11,861 bases of DNA from Oscillospiraceae bacterium (GTDB taxonomy: Bacteria; Bacillota; Clostridia; Oscillospirales; Oscillospiraceae), in the NCBI GenBank assembly GCA_020025295.1, contig JAHHSJ010000057.1:1-11861 (forward strand), in the 5' to 3' direction. Made by a program: the position numbers and the translations under genes. Below the pieces are notes generated by a model. It saw nothing but the letters and a program-made list of their open reading frames with translations. It had not been told where the DNA came from and ran no database searches. Below, piece after piece: positions 1 to 6,393 of this stretch. The first letter of the stretch is position 1, and each line of letters opens with the position of its first letter.

Positions 1-155
1 AGGCTCCTGCGAAGTTCTCTACTCGCAAGTACAACCGCTGCAAGATCTGCGGCCGCCCCCACGCTTATCTGCGTGACTACGGTGTCTGCCGTATCTGCTT
101 CCGTGAACTGGCCTATAAGGGTGAGATTCCCGGTGTGCGCAAGGCTTCTTTCTAA
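1..155 (+). CDS. rpsZ: 30S ribosomal protein S14, zinc-binding type (uS14), 3' end only
   Basis: The last 50 residues are visible, in frame from base 3 to the TAA at 153-155; the first roughly 11 residues lie off the left edge, given the usual 61-residue length of the short form. The visible part carries two CxxC pairs (CKIC at bases 48-59 and CRIC at 93-107 region), the zinc ribbon of the C+ form of S14, and ends with the family's typical FRELAYKGEIPGVRKASF tail. S14 binds the head of the 30S subunit near helices of the 3' major domain and helps assemble it. It normally precedes rpsH directly in the spc operon; here a gap of about 300 nt follows. The identity is certain; only the start is missing. 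Confidence 0.97.
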   Translation, partial: APAKFSTRKYNRCKICGRPHAYLRDYGVCRICFRELAYKGEIPGVRKASF

Positions 156-188
156 TTGAAATTTATTTCAAAAAATTAGAAAAAAGGC

Positions 189-217
189 TTTTCATCAGAA
201 CATTTTTCTGATAAAAT
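189..217 (+). promoter_or_regulatory. Putative internal promoter for the rpsH-distal part of the operon
   Basis: TTTTCA at 189-194 (4 of 6 matches to the -35 consensus) is followed by a 17-nt spacer and TAAAAT at 212-217 (5 of 6), with TG at 209-210 giving an extended -10. Transcription would begin near 223-226, just before the 11-bp hairpin at 231-255, and give rpsH a leader of about 230 nt. An inverted repeat (194-200/206-212) overlaps the spacer. It is a reasonable housekeeping promoter by sequence only; AT-rich intergenic DNA yields such matches by chance. Confidence 0.45.
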
Positions 218-230
218 AGGCGTGTTGTTC

Positions 231-255
231 CCGAGGGTGGATATTCCACCCTCGG
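231..255 (+). ncRNA. 11-bp leader hairpin
   Basis: CCGAGGGTGGA (231-241) pairs perfectly with TCCACCCTCGG (245-255) around a TAT loop. No U-run follows, so it is not an intrinsic terminator. If the promoter at 189-217 is real, this would be the first stable structure of the transcript, possibly a 5' stabiliser or part of the regulatory fold. A second short hairpin (GGAAAC 269-274 with GTTTCC 279-284, loop ATTT) follows closely. Confidence 0.55.
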
Positions 256-343
256 TTGAGCAGCGCTCGGAAACATTTGTTTCCCACTGACGTAGTAACC
301 GTGAGTTTTTGATATGGAACTCTGGTGATAATCGGATGGCGAA

Positions 344-401
344 AGGTCATGAGCAATTGGGCACCATGCAAGAGCAGACTGCTCCATTGGCCATGATACC
401 T
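344..401 (+). promoter_or_regulatory. Candidate S8-binding RNA stem upstream of rpsH
   Basis: AGGUCAUG (344-351) faces CAUGAUACC (392-400): G345-C400, G346-C399, U347-A396, C348-G395, A349-U394, U350-A393 and G351-C392 pair, leaving U397 and A398 bulged on the 3' strand. The stem continues inward with small bulges through G353-C391, C354-G389, A355-U388, A356-U387, U358-A386, G359-C385 and G360-C384. The bulged core mimics the S8 site in 16S rRNA helix 21 (AAGUC opposite GAUACU in E. coli, with U641 and A642 extruded), except that A596-U644 is replaced by G-C. Since rpsH encodes S8 and begins 55 nt downstream, feedback control by S8 is a natural reading. The pairing is seen; binding is inferred. 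Confidence 0.5.
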
Positions 402-455
402 CGCTGCCGCAGCGGCTCAAATGAGACGCAACTCTAAAAATAGGAGGAATTTTCC

Positions 456-854
456 ATGCATATCACCGATCCTGTTGCGGATATGCTGACCCGCATCCGC
501 AACGCAAACAGTGCTAAGCACGACACTGTCGATGTTCCTGCATCCAACATGAAGAAGAGCATTGCTCAGATTCTGCTGGACGAGGGCTACATCAAGAGCT
601 TCAATGTGGTAGAAGATGGCCTGCAGGGCATGATTCACATCACTCTGAAGTACAACGCCGGCAAAGAGAAGGTCATCACTGGCCTGCGCCGCGTTTCCAA
701 GCCCGGCCTGCGCGTTTATGTTGGCGCCGATGAGCTGCCCCGCGTGCTGCGTGGTCTGGGTATCGCAATCATCTCTACGTCCAAGGGCGTCATGACCGAC
801 AAGAAGGCTCGCGAGCTGCATGTCGGCGGTGAAGTCCTGGCATTCGTCTGGTAA
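456..854 (+). CDS. rpsH: 30S ribosomal protein S8 (uS8)
   Basis: The 132-residue product is full length for bacterial S8, a primary 16S rRNA binder that nucleates assembly of the 30S central domain by gripping helix 21. The N-terminus (MHITDPVADMLTRIRNA) and the C-terminal half with STSKGVMTDKKAR (about 107-119) and the ending GGEVLAFVW are diagnostic. The STSKG loop and C-terminal strands form the RNA-binding face. The start is set by AGGAGGA at 442-448, seven bases before the ATG. In E. coli, S8 also represses the spc operon by binding a mimic of its rRNA site in the mRNA; here a similar-looking stem sits directly upstream at 344-401, although in E. coli the site lies at rplE rather than before rpsH. 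Its stop codon runs into the rplF Shine-Dalgarno. Confidence 0.98.
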   Translation: MHITDPVADMLTRIRNANSAKHDTVDVPASNMKKSIAQILLDEGYIKSFNVVEDGLQGMIHITLKYNAGKEKVITGLRRVSKPGLRVYVGADELPRVLRGLGIAIISTSKGVMTDKKARELHVGGEVLAFVW

Positions 855-869
855 GGAGGGTATCTAACA

Positions 870-1415
870 ATGTCTAGAATTGGCAGAATGCCCATTACCG
901 TTCCCGCTGGCGTGACTGTTACCATCGCTGACGGCAACGTGGTGACCGTTAAGGGTCCCAAGGGCGAACTGACTCGCGCACTGCGCGCCGAGATGATCAT
1001 CAATCAGGAAGGCAACACGATCACCGTGAATCGTCCTTCCGATGACAAGCTGCATCGCAGCCTGCACGGTCTGACCCGTACTCTGCTCAACAACATGATC
1101 ATCGGTGTTACCGACGGTTACAAGAAAGAGCTGGAAGTCAACGGCGTTGGTTACCGTGTTGCCAAGGAGGGCAAGAACCTGGTCATGAACCTGGGCTTCT
1201 CTCATCAGGTGATCGTTCCGGAGATCGAGGGCATCAACATTGAAGTCCCCGCTCCCAATAAAATCATTGTCAACGGCTGCGACAAGCAGATCGTCGGTCA
1301 GTTCGCTGCCGAGATCCGCGAGAAGCGTCCTCCCGAGCCTTATAAGGGCAAGGGCATCAAGTACGTTGATGAAGTTATCCGTCGTAAGGTCGGTAAGACC
1401 GGCGCTAAGAAGTAA
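870..1415 (+). CDS. rplF: 50S ribosomal protein L6 (uL6)
   Basis: The 181-residue product matches the usual L6 length. L6 has two tandem copies of the same alpha/beta fold (roughly 1-80 and 81-181) and binds 23S rRNA near the sarcin-ricin loop and the GTPase centre. The N-terminus MSRIGRMPITVP and the C-terminal signature PEPYKGKGIKY (155-165) are characteristic. The ATG at 870 follows TAAGGAGGG, in which the TAA is the rpsH stop, with an 11-nt gap to the start. The basic tail (RRKVGKTGAKK) is typical. It sits in the conserved order rpsH-rplF-rplR. Confidence 0.98.
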   Translation: MSRIGRMPITVPAGVTVTIADGNVVTVKGPKGELTRALRAEMIINQEGNTITVNRPSDDKLHRSLHGLTRTLLNNMIIGVTDGYKKELEVNGVGYRVAKEGKNLVMNLGFSHQVIVPEIEGINIEVPAPNKIIVNGCDKQIVGQFAAEIREKRPPEPYKGKGIKYVDEVIRRKVGKTGAKK

Positions 1416-1429
1416 GGAGGTGTGCCGTT

Positions 1430-1789
1430 ATGATTAAGAGACCGAATACCAATGCTCAGCGTCTGAAGCGCCACAAGCGCGTCCGCGCTAAGATCTCCGG
1501 CACCCCCGAGATGCCGCGTCTGAATGTTTTCCGCAGCGAAGCCAACATCTATGCTCAGGTCATCGATGATGTCAATGGCGTGACCCTGGCTTCCGCTTCT
1601 TCCCTGGATAAGTCCATCGCTGGTTACGGCGGCAACGTTGCTGCTGCTGCAGAGGTGGGCAAGCTGATTGCCGAGCGTGCCAAGGCTAAGGGTATCGAGA
1701 ACGTGGTATTTGACCGCGGTGGTTACCTGTACCACGGCCGTGTTCAGGCTCTGGCCGAAGGCGCCCGCGAAGGCGGCCTGAAATTCTAA
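1430..1789 (+). CDS. rplR: 50S ribosomal protein L18 (uL18)
   Basis: The product is 119 residues, standard for bacterial L18, which together with L5 brings 5S rRNA into the central protuberance of the 50S subunit. The basic N-terminal extension (residues 1-22, rich in K and R) contacts 5S rRNA. RLNVFRSEANIYAQVIDD (about 30-47) and FDRGGYLYHGR (94-104), with the GGLKF ending, are family hallmarks. The ATG at 1430 is preceded by TAAGGAGGTG, whose TAA ends rplF. L18 lies between rplF and rpsE as in nearly all bacteria. Confidence 0.98.
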   Translation: MIKRPNTNAQRLKRHKRVRAKISGTPEMPRLNVFRSEANIYAQVIDDVNGVTLASASSLDKSIAGYGGNVAAAAEVGKLIAERAKAKGIENVVFDRGGYLYHGRVQALAEGAREGGLKF

Positions 1790-1808
1790 GGAAGGAGGAA
1801 CGAAAAAC

Positions 1809-2309
1809 ATGCCTAGATTTGAAAGAGAACAGAGCGAATTTATCGAGAAGGTCGTTTACCTGAACCGTGTTTCCAAGACGGTGAAGGGCGGCCGTGTTAT
1901 GAAGTTCTCCGCCCTGGTCGTCGTTGGCGACGGTAAGGGTAAGGTTGGCTATGGCCTGGGTAAGGCTGCAGAAGTCCCCGAGGCTATCCGTAAGGGTATC
2001 GAAGCCGCCAAGAAGAACATGATCACCGTGACTCTGTCCGGAACCACCGTTCCTCATGAGACCATTGGTGAGGCTGGTGCTGGCCGCGTGCTGATGAAGC
2101 CCGCTGCTCCCGGTACCGGCGTGATCGCCGGCGGCGCTGTCCGTGCTGTCGTCGAGGCCGCAGGCATTAAGGATATTCGTACTAAGTGCCTGCGTTCCAA
2201 CAACCCCAACAATGTCGTCGCCGCTGCTTTCCAGGGTCTGAAGAATATGCGTGGTCCTGAAGAGTTTGCCCGCATCCGTGGCAAGAGCGTCGAAGAGATC
2301 GTGGGTTAA
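1809..2309 (+). CDS. rpsE: 30S ribosomal protein S5 (uS5)
   Basis: The 166-residue protein is full-length S5. Residues 10-73 form the N-terminal double-stranded RNA-binding-like domain (VVYLNRVSKTVKGGRVMKFS, then VVVGDGKGKVGYGLGKA at 37-53). The C-terminal domain has the S5 fold with GAGRVLMKPAAPGTGVIAGG (90-109). S5 sits on the back of the 30S at the body-head junction, influences decoding accuracy and, with S3 and S4, lines the mRNA entry tunnel. VKGGRV (25-30) marks the loop where spectinomycin-resistance changes occur in E. coli; no unusual change is obvious. The ATG at 1809 follows a doubled purine tract, GGAAGGAGG, abutting the rplR stop. Confidence 0.98.
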   Translation: MPRFEREQSEFIEKVVYLNRVSKTVKGGRVMKFSALVVVGDGKGKVGYGLGKAAEVPEAIRKGIEAAKKNMITVTLSGTTVPHETIGEAGAGRVLMKPAAPGTGVIAGGAVRAVVEAAGIKDIRTKCLRSNNPNNVVAAAFQGLKNMRGPEEFARIRGKSVEEIVG

Positions 2310-2322
2310 GGAGGCGCTGAAC

Positions 2323-2505
2323 ATGGCAAACTTGAATATTAAGCTCGTCAAGAGCCTGAATGGCCGTCTGGAAAAGCAGATTGCCACCGCACATTCCCTG
2401 GGCCTGCGCAAGATCGGTGACATGACCGTGCAGCCCGATAACGACCAGACCCGCGGCAAGATCGCCAAGATCGGCTATATGCTGCAGGTCACTGAAGTGA
2501 AATAA
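2323..2505 (+). CDS. rpmD: 50S ribosomal protein L30 (uL30)
   Basis: The 60-residue product begins MANLNIKLVKSLNGR and is full length for bacterial L30, a small ferredoxin-fold protein on the 50S surface that is absent from some lineages. LGLRKIGDMTVQPDNDQTRG (27-46) is the family core; it is normally LGLrKlnxtV followed by a region opening into helix 2. The frame stays open upstream into rpsE, but the ATG at 2323 is chosen because it follows TAAGGAGG (2307-2314, with the rpsE stop) at good spacing and yields the family length. Its own TAA (2503-2505) again leads straight into GGAGG for rplO. Confidence 0.97.
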   Translation: MANLNIKLVKSLNGRLEKQIATAHSLGLRKIGDMTVQPDNDQTRGKIAKIGYMLQVTEVK

Positions 2506-2519
2506 GGAGGCACGGAATT

Positions 2520-2960
2520 ATGAAACTGAGCGAACTGTCTCCCGCTGAGGGCTCTGTCCGCGAGGCATATCGTAAGGGCCGTGGCGCTGGCTCCGGCAAC
2601 GGTAAGACCGGCGGTCGTGGACACAAGGGCCAGAAGGCCCGCTCTGGCGGCAAGGTCCGCGTGGGCTTTGAAGGCGGTCAGATGCCTCTGGCACGCCGTA
2701 TCCCCAAGCGCGGCTTCAACAACATCTTTGCTAAGCCCCTGGAGGTTATCAACCTGAACGCCCTGAACGCTTTTGAGGATGGCGAAACCGTCACCGCTGA
2801 GGCTCTGCTGGCTAAGGGAATTCTCTCCAAGTGTGAGTATGGTTACAAGGTCCTTGGTAACGGCAAGGTTACCAAGAAGGTTCATGTGGAAGCTTCTGCT
2901 TTCTCCGCTTCTGCCAAGGAGGCTATCGAGGCAGCAGGCGGAAAGGCCGAGGTGAAGTAA
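2520..2960 (+). CDS. rplO: 50S ribosomal protein L15 (uL15)
   Basis: The 146-residue protein is a typical bacterial L15. The N-terminal third (about 18-52) is Gly/Arg/Lys-rich and extended (GRGAGSGNGKTGGRGHKGQK at 21-40), threading into 23S rRNA as in the ribosome structures. The C-terminal globular part starts near GQMPLARRIPKRGFNN. L15 is a late assembly protein. The ATG at 2520 follows GGAGG at 2506-2510. Its 3' end contains GAGGTGA (2949-2955), which is the probable Shine-Dalgarno for secY, so the two genes are almost certainly translationally coupled (one base between stop and GTG). Confidence 0.98.
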   Translation: MKLSELSPAEGSVREAYRKGRGAGSGNGKTGGRGHKGQKARSGGKVRVGFEGGQMPLARRIPKRGFNNIFAKPLEVINLNALNAFEDGETVTAEALLAKGILSKCEYGYKVLGNGKVTKKVHVEASAFSASAKEAIEAAGGKAEVK

Positions 2961-2961
2961 C

Positions 2962-4305
2962 GTGATCCAGACCATTCGCAAAGCCTGGGGCGTCCCCGAG
3001 CTGCGGAAGAAGATCATCTTCACCCTTTTGATTCTGCTGATCTTCCGGATCGGTAATGCCATTACGGTTCCCTATATCAACACCATTGCGCTGAAAGCGC
3101 AGCTGGATGCTATGGGAAGCACGTACTTTGGCCTGCTGAACACCATGAGCGGTGGCGCTTTCGCAATGGCGACCGTCTTTGCTCTGAGCATTCAGCCCTA
3201 TATTAACAGCTCCATTATCATTCAGCTGCTGACCGTTGCCATTCCTTCTCTGGAACGACTGGCACGCGAAGGCGGTGAGGAAGGCCGTAAGAAAATCCAG
3301 TCCATCACTCGTTATGCGACTGTGGCCATTGCCATTCTGCAGTCTTTCGGTTATTATGTGATGATGAAGCGTTACGATCTGCTGCAGCCCGGTGCCGAAG
3401 GCATCTGGCCCGCACTGGTTATTATCGTGACTTTGATTGCCGGTTCCTCTTTTGTGATGTGGATGGGTGAGCAGGTCAACGAGTTCGGCGTTGGTAATGG
3501 TATTTCCATCATCCTGTTTGGTGGTATTCTGGCTCGAGTCCCCAGCATGATCGGCGGCATGATTCAGGGCGTGAAGCTGTGGTCTGTCGTTAACAAGGGT
3601 GGCATGAAAGCAGAAGATGCTGCTCTTTATGGTGGTCCGATTGCTCCTTGGGCTGTGGCTCTTCTGGTGGTCGGCATTCTGGCTTTGATTATCTTCATCG
3701 TGTTCATCAATGATGCTGAGCGTCGCATTCCGGTGCAGTATGCAAAGCGTCAGGTTGGCCGTAAGATGTATGGCGGCCAGAGCAGCAATCTGCCCATGAA
3801 GGTGAATATGTCCGGCGTTCTGCCCATCATCTTCGCCCAGAGCATTGCTTCTTTGCCCATCACCATTTGGAGTTTCATCGGTGTTCCTGCAGAGGGCACG
3901 GTGTCCTACTCTGTTTACAAGGCCATTGATACGCAGTCTGTTATCTATATGGTAGCATACTTTATCATGATCATCGGCTTCAGCTATTTCTATTCCAGTA
4001 TTCAGTTTAATCCTGTTGAGATTGCCAATAACTTGAAGAAGCAGGGCGGCTTCGTTCCGGGCTTCCGTCCCGGCAAGCCCACCGTGGACTTCATCAAGAA
4101 GGTTCTGAATAAGATTACACTGTTCGGTGCCATTTATCTGGGTATTGTGGCAATTTGCCCCCTGATTGTGGGTAAAGTGGTCGGTAATTCCAGCGTTGCG
4201 ATTGGTGGTACGTCTGTTATCATCGTCGTTGGTGTCGCTTTGGAGACTGTAAAGGCTCTGGAGTCTCAGATGCTGATGCGTCAATATAAAGGCTTCTTGG
4301 AATAA
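2962..4305 (+). CDS. secY: Preprotein translocase channel subunit SecY
   Basis: The 447-residue membrane protein is the pore of the SecYEG translocon, through which unfolded proteins are exported by SecA or membrane proteins are inserted co-translationally. About ten hydrophobic segments are visible, the first at roughly 18-38 (IIFTLLILLIFRIGNAITVP). The loop IFINDAERRIPVQYAKRQVG (about 247-266) and the GGFVPGFRPGKPT motif (about 362-374), an essential cytosolic loop, are strong family marks. It starts at GTG (2962), one base after the rplO stop, with GAGGTGA six bases upstream. SecE is not in this window, and secG is encoded 6 kb away on the other strand. The gene is followed by adk after 14 nt, the usual order. 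Confidence 0.98.
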   Translation: MIQTIRKAWGVPELRKKIIFTLLILLIFRIGNAITVPYINTIALKAQLDAMGSTYFGLLNTMSGGAFAMATVFALSIQPYINSSIIIQLLTVAIPSLERLAREGGEEGRKKIQSITRYATVAIAILQSFGYYVMMKRYDLLQPGAEGIWPALVIIVTLIAGSSFVMWMGEQVNEFGVGNGISIILFGGILARVPSMIGGMIQGVKLWSVVNKGGMKAEDAALYGGPIAPWAVALLVVGILALIIFIVFINDAERRIPVQYAKRQVGRKMYGGQSSNLPMKVNMSGVLPIIFAQSIASLPITIWSFIGVPAEGTVSYSVYKAIDTQSVIYMVAYFIMIIGFSYFYSSIQFNPVEIANNLKKQGGFVPGFRPGKPTVDFIKKVLNKITLFGAIYLGIVAICPLIVGKVVGNSSVAIGGTSVIIVVGVALETVKALESQMLMRQYKGFLE

Positions 4306-4319
4306 GAAAGAAGGCAGTT

Positions 4320-4952
4320 ATGAAACTGATTTTACTGGGTGCCCCCGGTGCCGGTAAAGGTACACAGGCTGAAATCCTGTGTAAAGAGCTGAAGATCCCC
4401 ACCATTTCCACTGGCAACATCCTGCGCGCTGCTATTAAGGCGGGTACCGAAATCGGAAAGCAGGTTGAAGCTTATATGAACGCCGGTAAGCTGGTTCCGG
4501 ATGATGTGATTATCAGCATCATTCAGGATCGAGTGAAAGCAGATGACTGCAAAAACGGCTATATCCTGGACGGTGTGCCTCGCACAATCGCTCAGGCAGA
4601 AGCTTTGGAAAAAGTGGGAATTGAGTTTGACAATGTGATCTCCATTGAGATCTCTGACGAGACCATTATGGATCGCATGAGCGGTCGTAGAGTCTGCGAA
4701 ACCTGCGGAGCCAGCTACCATTTGGTGGCTGTGCCTCCCAAGGTTGCAGGCGTATGCGACAAGTGCGGCGGCAAACTGATTCAGCGTCATGACGATGAAC
4801 CCGAGACGGTCAAAGAACGTCTTGAGGTATATCACAGGGAGACTGAACCCTTGAAGGACTTCTATAAGAAGCGCGGTCTCCTGAAAACTGTAGAGAACCA
4901 ACCCACTGTGGCGGAAACCTCCGAGGTTATCCTCCGCGCGATAGGGAGATGA
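4320..4952 (+). CDS. adk: Adenylate kinase with zinc-binding LID
   Basis: The enzyme (210 residues) converts ATP + AMP to 2 ADP in the cytosol and balances adenylate pools. It has the P-loop GAPGAGKGT (7-15), the AMP-binding region around TGNILR (31-36) and a LID domain with four cysteines (C126, C129, C146, C149) that should hold structural zinc, the long form common in Gram-positives. RHDDEPETVKERLEVYH (156-172) carries the LID arginine and Asp residues. One oddity is DGVPRT at 84-89, where the family usually has DGFPRT. The ATG at 4320 follows a modest purine tract (AAGAAAGAAGG). Its TGA lies four bases before map. Confidence 0.98.
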   Translation: MKLILLGAPGAGKGTQAEILCKELKIPTISTGNILRAAIKAGTEIGKQVEAYMNAGKLVPDDVIISIIQDRVKADDCKNGYILDGVPRTIAQAEALEKVGIEFDNVISIEISDETIMDRMSGRRVCETCGASYHLVAVPPKVAGVCDKCGGKLIQRHDDEPETVKERLEVYHRETEPLKDFYKKRGLLKTVENQPTVAETSEVILRAIGR

Positions 4953-4956
4953 AGAG

Positions 4957-5709
4957 ATGATTACTCTGAAATCAGCCCACGAGATCGATTTGATGCGCCG
5001 AGCTGGAAAAATTACCGCGGCTGCCCGTGCCTTGGCAGGGGATATGGTAAAACCCGGCGTGACAACCCATGAGATCGACAAAGCGGTGGAACATTTCATC
5101 CGCTCACAGGGCGCAGTTCCGTCATTCCTCAATTATTATGGCTATCCGGCCAGCGTCTGCATCAGCGTCAACGATGTAGTCATCCACGGTATTCCCGATA
5201 ATCGGGTGCTGCAGGAAGGCGATATTGTGAGCGTAGATGTGGGAGCGTACATTGGAGGATATCACGGTGACTGTGCAGCAACCTTCACCTGCGGCAAGAT
5301 TACTCCGGAAGATCAAGATCTGATCGATGTGACCAGACAGAGCTTCTTCGAGGGAATCAAGTTTGCGAAAGAAGGTTGTCGGTTGCAGGATATCTCTGCA
5401 GCAATCCAAACCTATGTGGAAAGCCATGGCTACGGAATTGTGCGTGAATATGTCGGTCACGGAATCGGCACGGAAATGCATGAAGCTCCTGAGGTGCCCA
5501 ACTTCGGAAAAAGTGGGCGTGGACCGCGGCTTCTGCGTGGTATGACTATTGCAATCGAACCCATGGTGACAGCAGGTTCTCCTTCCATCTATCAGTTGAG
5601 CGACGGCTGGACTGTCAAAACACTGGATGGAAAGAACGCAGCGCACTATGAAAATACGATCCTGATTACAGACGGTGAGCCTGAAATTTTGACGGCTCCT
5701 GCCATTTAA
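4957..5709 (+). CDS. map: Type I methionine aminopeptidase
   Basis: The 250-residue cytosolic metalloprotease removes the initiator methionine from new proteins when the second residue is small. All five metal ligands are present: D94 (SVDVG), D105 (HGDCAATF), H168 (GHGIG), E201 (AIEPM) and E232 (HYENT). H77 (VIHGIP) and H175 (EMHEAP) match the substrate-contacting histidines. The length and lack of an N-terminal zinc-finger extension fit the short bacterial type Ia form. The start is read four bases after the adk stop, with GGGAG overlapping the end of adk, so the two are likely coupled. The adk-map-infA order is the classic Firmicute arrangement. Confidence 0.98.
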   Translation: MITLKSAHEIDLMRRAGKITAAARALAGDMVKPGVTTHEIDKAVEHFIRSQGAVPSFLNYYGYPASVCISVNDVVIHGIPDNRVLQEGDIVSVDVGAYIGGYHGDCAATFTCGKITPEDQDLIDVTRQSFFEGIKFAKEGCRLQDISAAIQTYVESHGYGIVREYVGHGIGTEMHEAPEVPNFGKSGRGPRLLRGMTIAIEPMVTAGSPSIYQLSDGWTVKTLDGKNAAHYENTILITDGEPEILTAPAI

Positions 5710-5719
5710 GAAGAAACGT

Positions 5720-6004
5720 ATGGAAATTGCAAAATCAAATATTGTTCGATCCGATGCAGGCAGGGACAAAGGGAAACTATTTGTGGTGCTTGCAGTGGAA
5801 GGAGAGTTCCTTCTGCTTGCGGATGGAAAATCCAGAAAAGTTGAGAATCCGAAGCGCAAAAAGCGCAGACATGTGCTGTTTGTTTCGGCGGAAGAAACTC
5901 GACTTTCCGAAAAAATAATTAACAACGAGAAGATCACCAACAGTGAACTTCGAAGGACTCTCGCAATTTTCCGCGAGGAAGTCCAGCCGGACCAGGAGGG
6001 ATAA
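5720..6004 (+). CDS. KOW-domain RNA-binding protein, L14e/L6e/L27e-like
   Basis: This 94-residue basic protein has one recognisable KOW-type fold at about residues 7-55: the core SDAGRDKGKLFVVLAVEGEF is followed by LLADGKSRK and a very basic PKRKKRRH patch (44-51) that should contact RNA. Proteins of this kind resemble eukaryotic/archaeal L14e and are found between map and infA in many Firmicutes, where their role is not settled; a ribosome-associated or translation-related function is inferred from position and fold. The remaining C-terminal 40 residues look helical and charged. The ATG at 5720 has only a weak purine tract (AAGAAGAAA) and sits 10 nt after map. Its end contains the AGGAGGG used by infA. 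Confidence 0.88.
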   Translation: MEIAKSNIVRSDAGRDKGKLFVVLAVEGEFLLLADGKSRKVENPKRKKRRHVLFVSAEETRLSEKIINNEKITNSELRRTLAIFREEVQPDQEG

Positions 6005-6007
6005 CGT

Positions 6008-6226
6008 TTGGCAAAATCCGATATGATCGAAGTGGAAGGTGTTGTGGTGGAAGCACTGCCCAACACGACGTTCCAGGTTGACATTGGAAATGGACACACG
6101 ATTCTGGCACATATTTCCGGAAAACTCAGAATGAATTTCATCAGGATTCTGCCCGGCGATAAGGTTACGGTGGAGATGTCCCCGTATGATCTGACCCGTG
6201 GCCGGATCACCTGGCGCAGTAAATGA
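6008..6226 (+). CDS. infA: Translation initiation factor IF-1
   Basis: IF-1 is a 72-residue OB-fold protein that binds the 30S A site and assists IF-2 and IF-3 in start-site selection. The length is exact, and the sequence MAKSDMIEVEGVVVEALPN, followed by HTILAHISGKLRMNFIRIL and the C-terminal SPYDLTRGRITWR, is the family pattern. The start codon is TTG (6008), which is supported by a perfect AGGAGGG at 5994-6000 seven bases upstream and by the exact family length; no ATG in frame gives a full N-terminus. The gene begins three bases after the KOW gene ends, which implies coupled translation. A weak start codon may set its lower output relative to ribosomal proteins (inference). Confidence 0.97.
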   Translation: MAKSDMIEVEGVVVEALPNTTFQVDIGNGHTILAHISGKLRMNFIRILPGDKVTVEMSPYDLTRGRITWRSK

Positions 6227-6279
6227 GTGACCAGGCGAAAGTCAAATGACACAAACCGCTGAAAGGAAGGTTTAGAACT

Positions 6280-6393
6280 ATGAAGGTAAGACCGTCCGTG
6301 AAGCCCATGTGCGAAAAGTGCAAGGTTATTCGCCGCAAAGGCCGTATCATGGTCATTTGTGAGAACCCCAAGCATAAGCAGAGACAGGGCTAA
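6280..6393 (+). CDS. rpmJ: 50S ribosomal protein L36 (bL36), zinc-binding form
   Basis: This 37-residue ORF reads MKVRPSVKPMCEKCKVIRRK and ends in HKQRQG. It is the smallest ribosomal protein, helping to fold 23S rRNA near the L6/L16 region. The zinc-ribbon ligands C11, C14, C27 and H32 are all present (CxxC-x12-C-x4-H), so this is the zinc-containing C+ type rather than the zinc-free paralogue. The ATG is preceded by AAAGGAAGG at 6262-6270. It lies between infA and rpsM, as expected for the infA-rpmJ-rpsM-rpsK block. The 53 nt before it carry nothing recognisable beyond the ribosome binding site. Confidence 0.97.
   Translation: MKVRPSVKPMCEKCKVIRRKGRIMVICENPKHKQRQG

Larger units (their letters stand above)
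156..455 (+). promoter_or_regulatory. Long structured intergenic region between rpsZ and rpsH
   Basis: Three hundred bases separate two genes that are usually only tens of bases apart, and no convincing coding region is present. The first 60 bases are AT-rich and hold two small inverted repeats (156-161/166-171, TTGAAA/TTTCAA; 194-200/206-212, ATCAGAA/TTCTGAT). A promoter-like pair follows at 189-217. Downstream, hairpins can be drawn at 231-255 (11 bp), 269-284 (6 bp), 303-322 (5 bp), 344-401 (long, bulged) and 402-414 (5 bp). The region ends in an ideal AGGAGGA Shine-Dalgarno at 442-448 for rpsH. The density of paired elements suggests a structured mRNA leader rather than decayed sequence. 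Its regulatory role is inference. Confidence 0.6.

Noticed and set aside
194..212. Hairpin ATCAGAA/TTCTGAT as a terminator after rpsZ
   Set aside because: The stem is AT-rich and followed by AAAATAGG and not a U-run; it overlaps a better promoter reading.
233..241. T-box-like string GAGGGTGGA in the leader
   Set aside because: It is completely paired in a local 11-bp hairpin, with no ACCGCG continuation, specifier stem or downstream terminator, and rpsH is not an amino-acid gene.
163..420. 85-codon open frame on the - strand within the rpsZ-rpsH gap
   Set aside because: It starts at TTG without a clear Shine-Dalgarno, resembles no protein, and runs antisense through perfect hairpins; RNA structure explains the region better.
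336..437. 33-codon + strand ORF (MAKGHEQLGTMQEQ...) in the rpsH leader, with GGTGAT six bases upstream
   Set aside because: It is a possible leader peptide, but it overlaps the paired S8-like stem and has no recognisable similarity; kept only as an alternative.
2923..4284. 453-codon open frame on the - strand opposite secY
   Set aside because: Antisense to a certain gene; composition (many H, N, Q) mirrors hydrophobic SecY codons and no family is recognisable.
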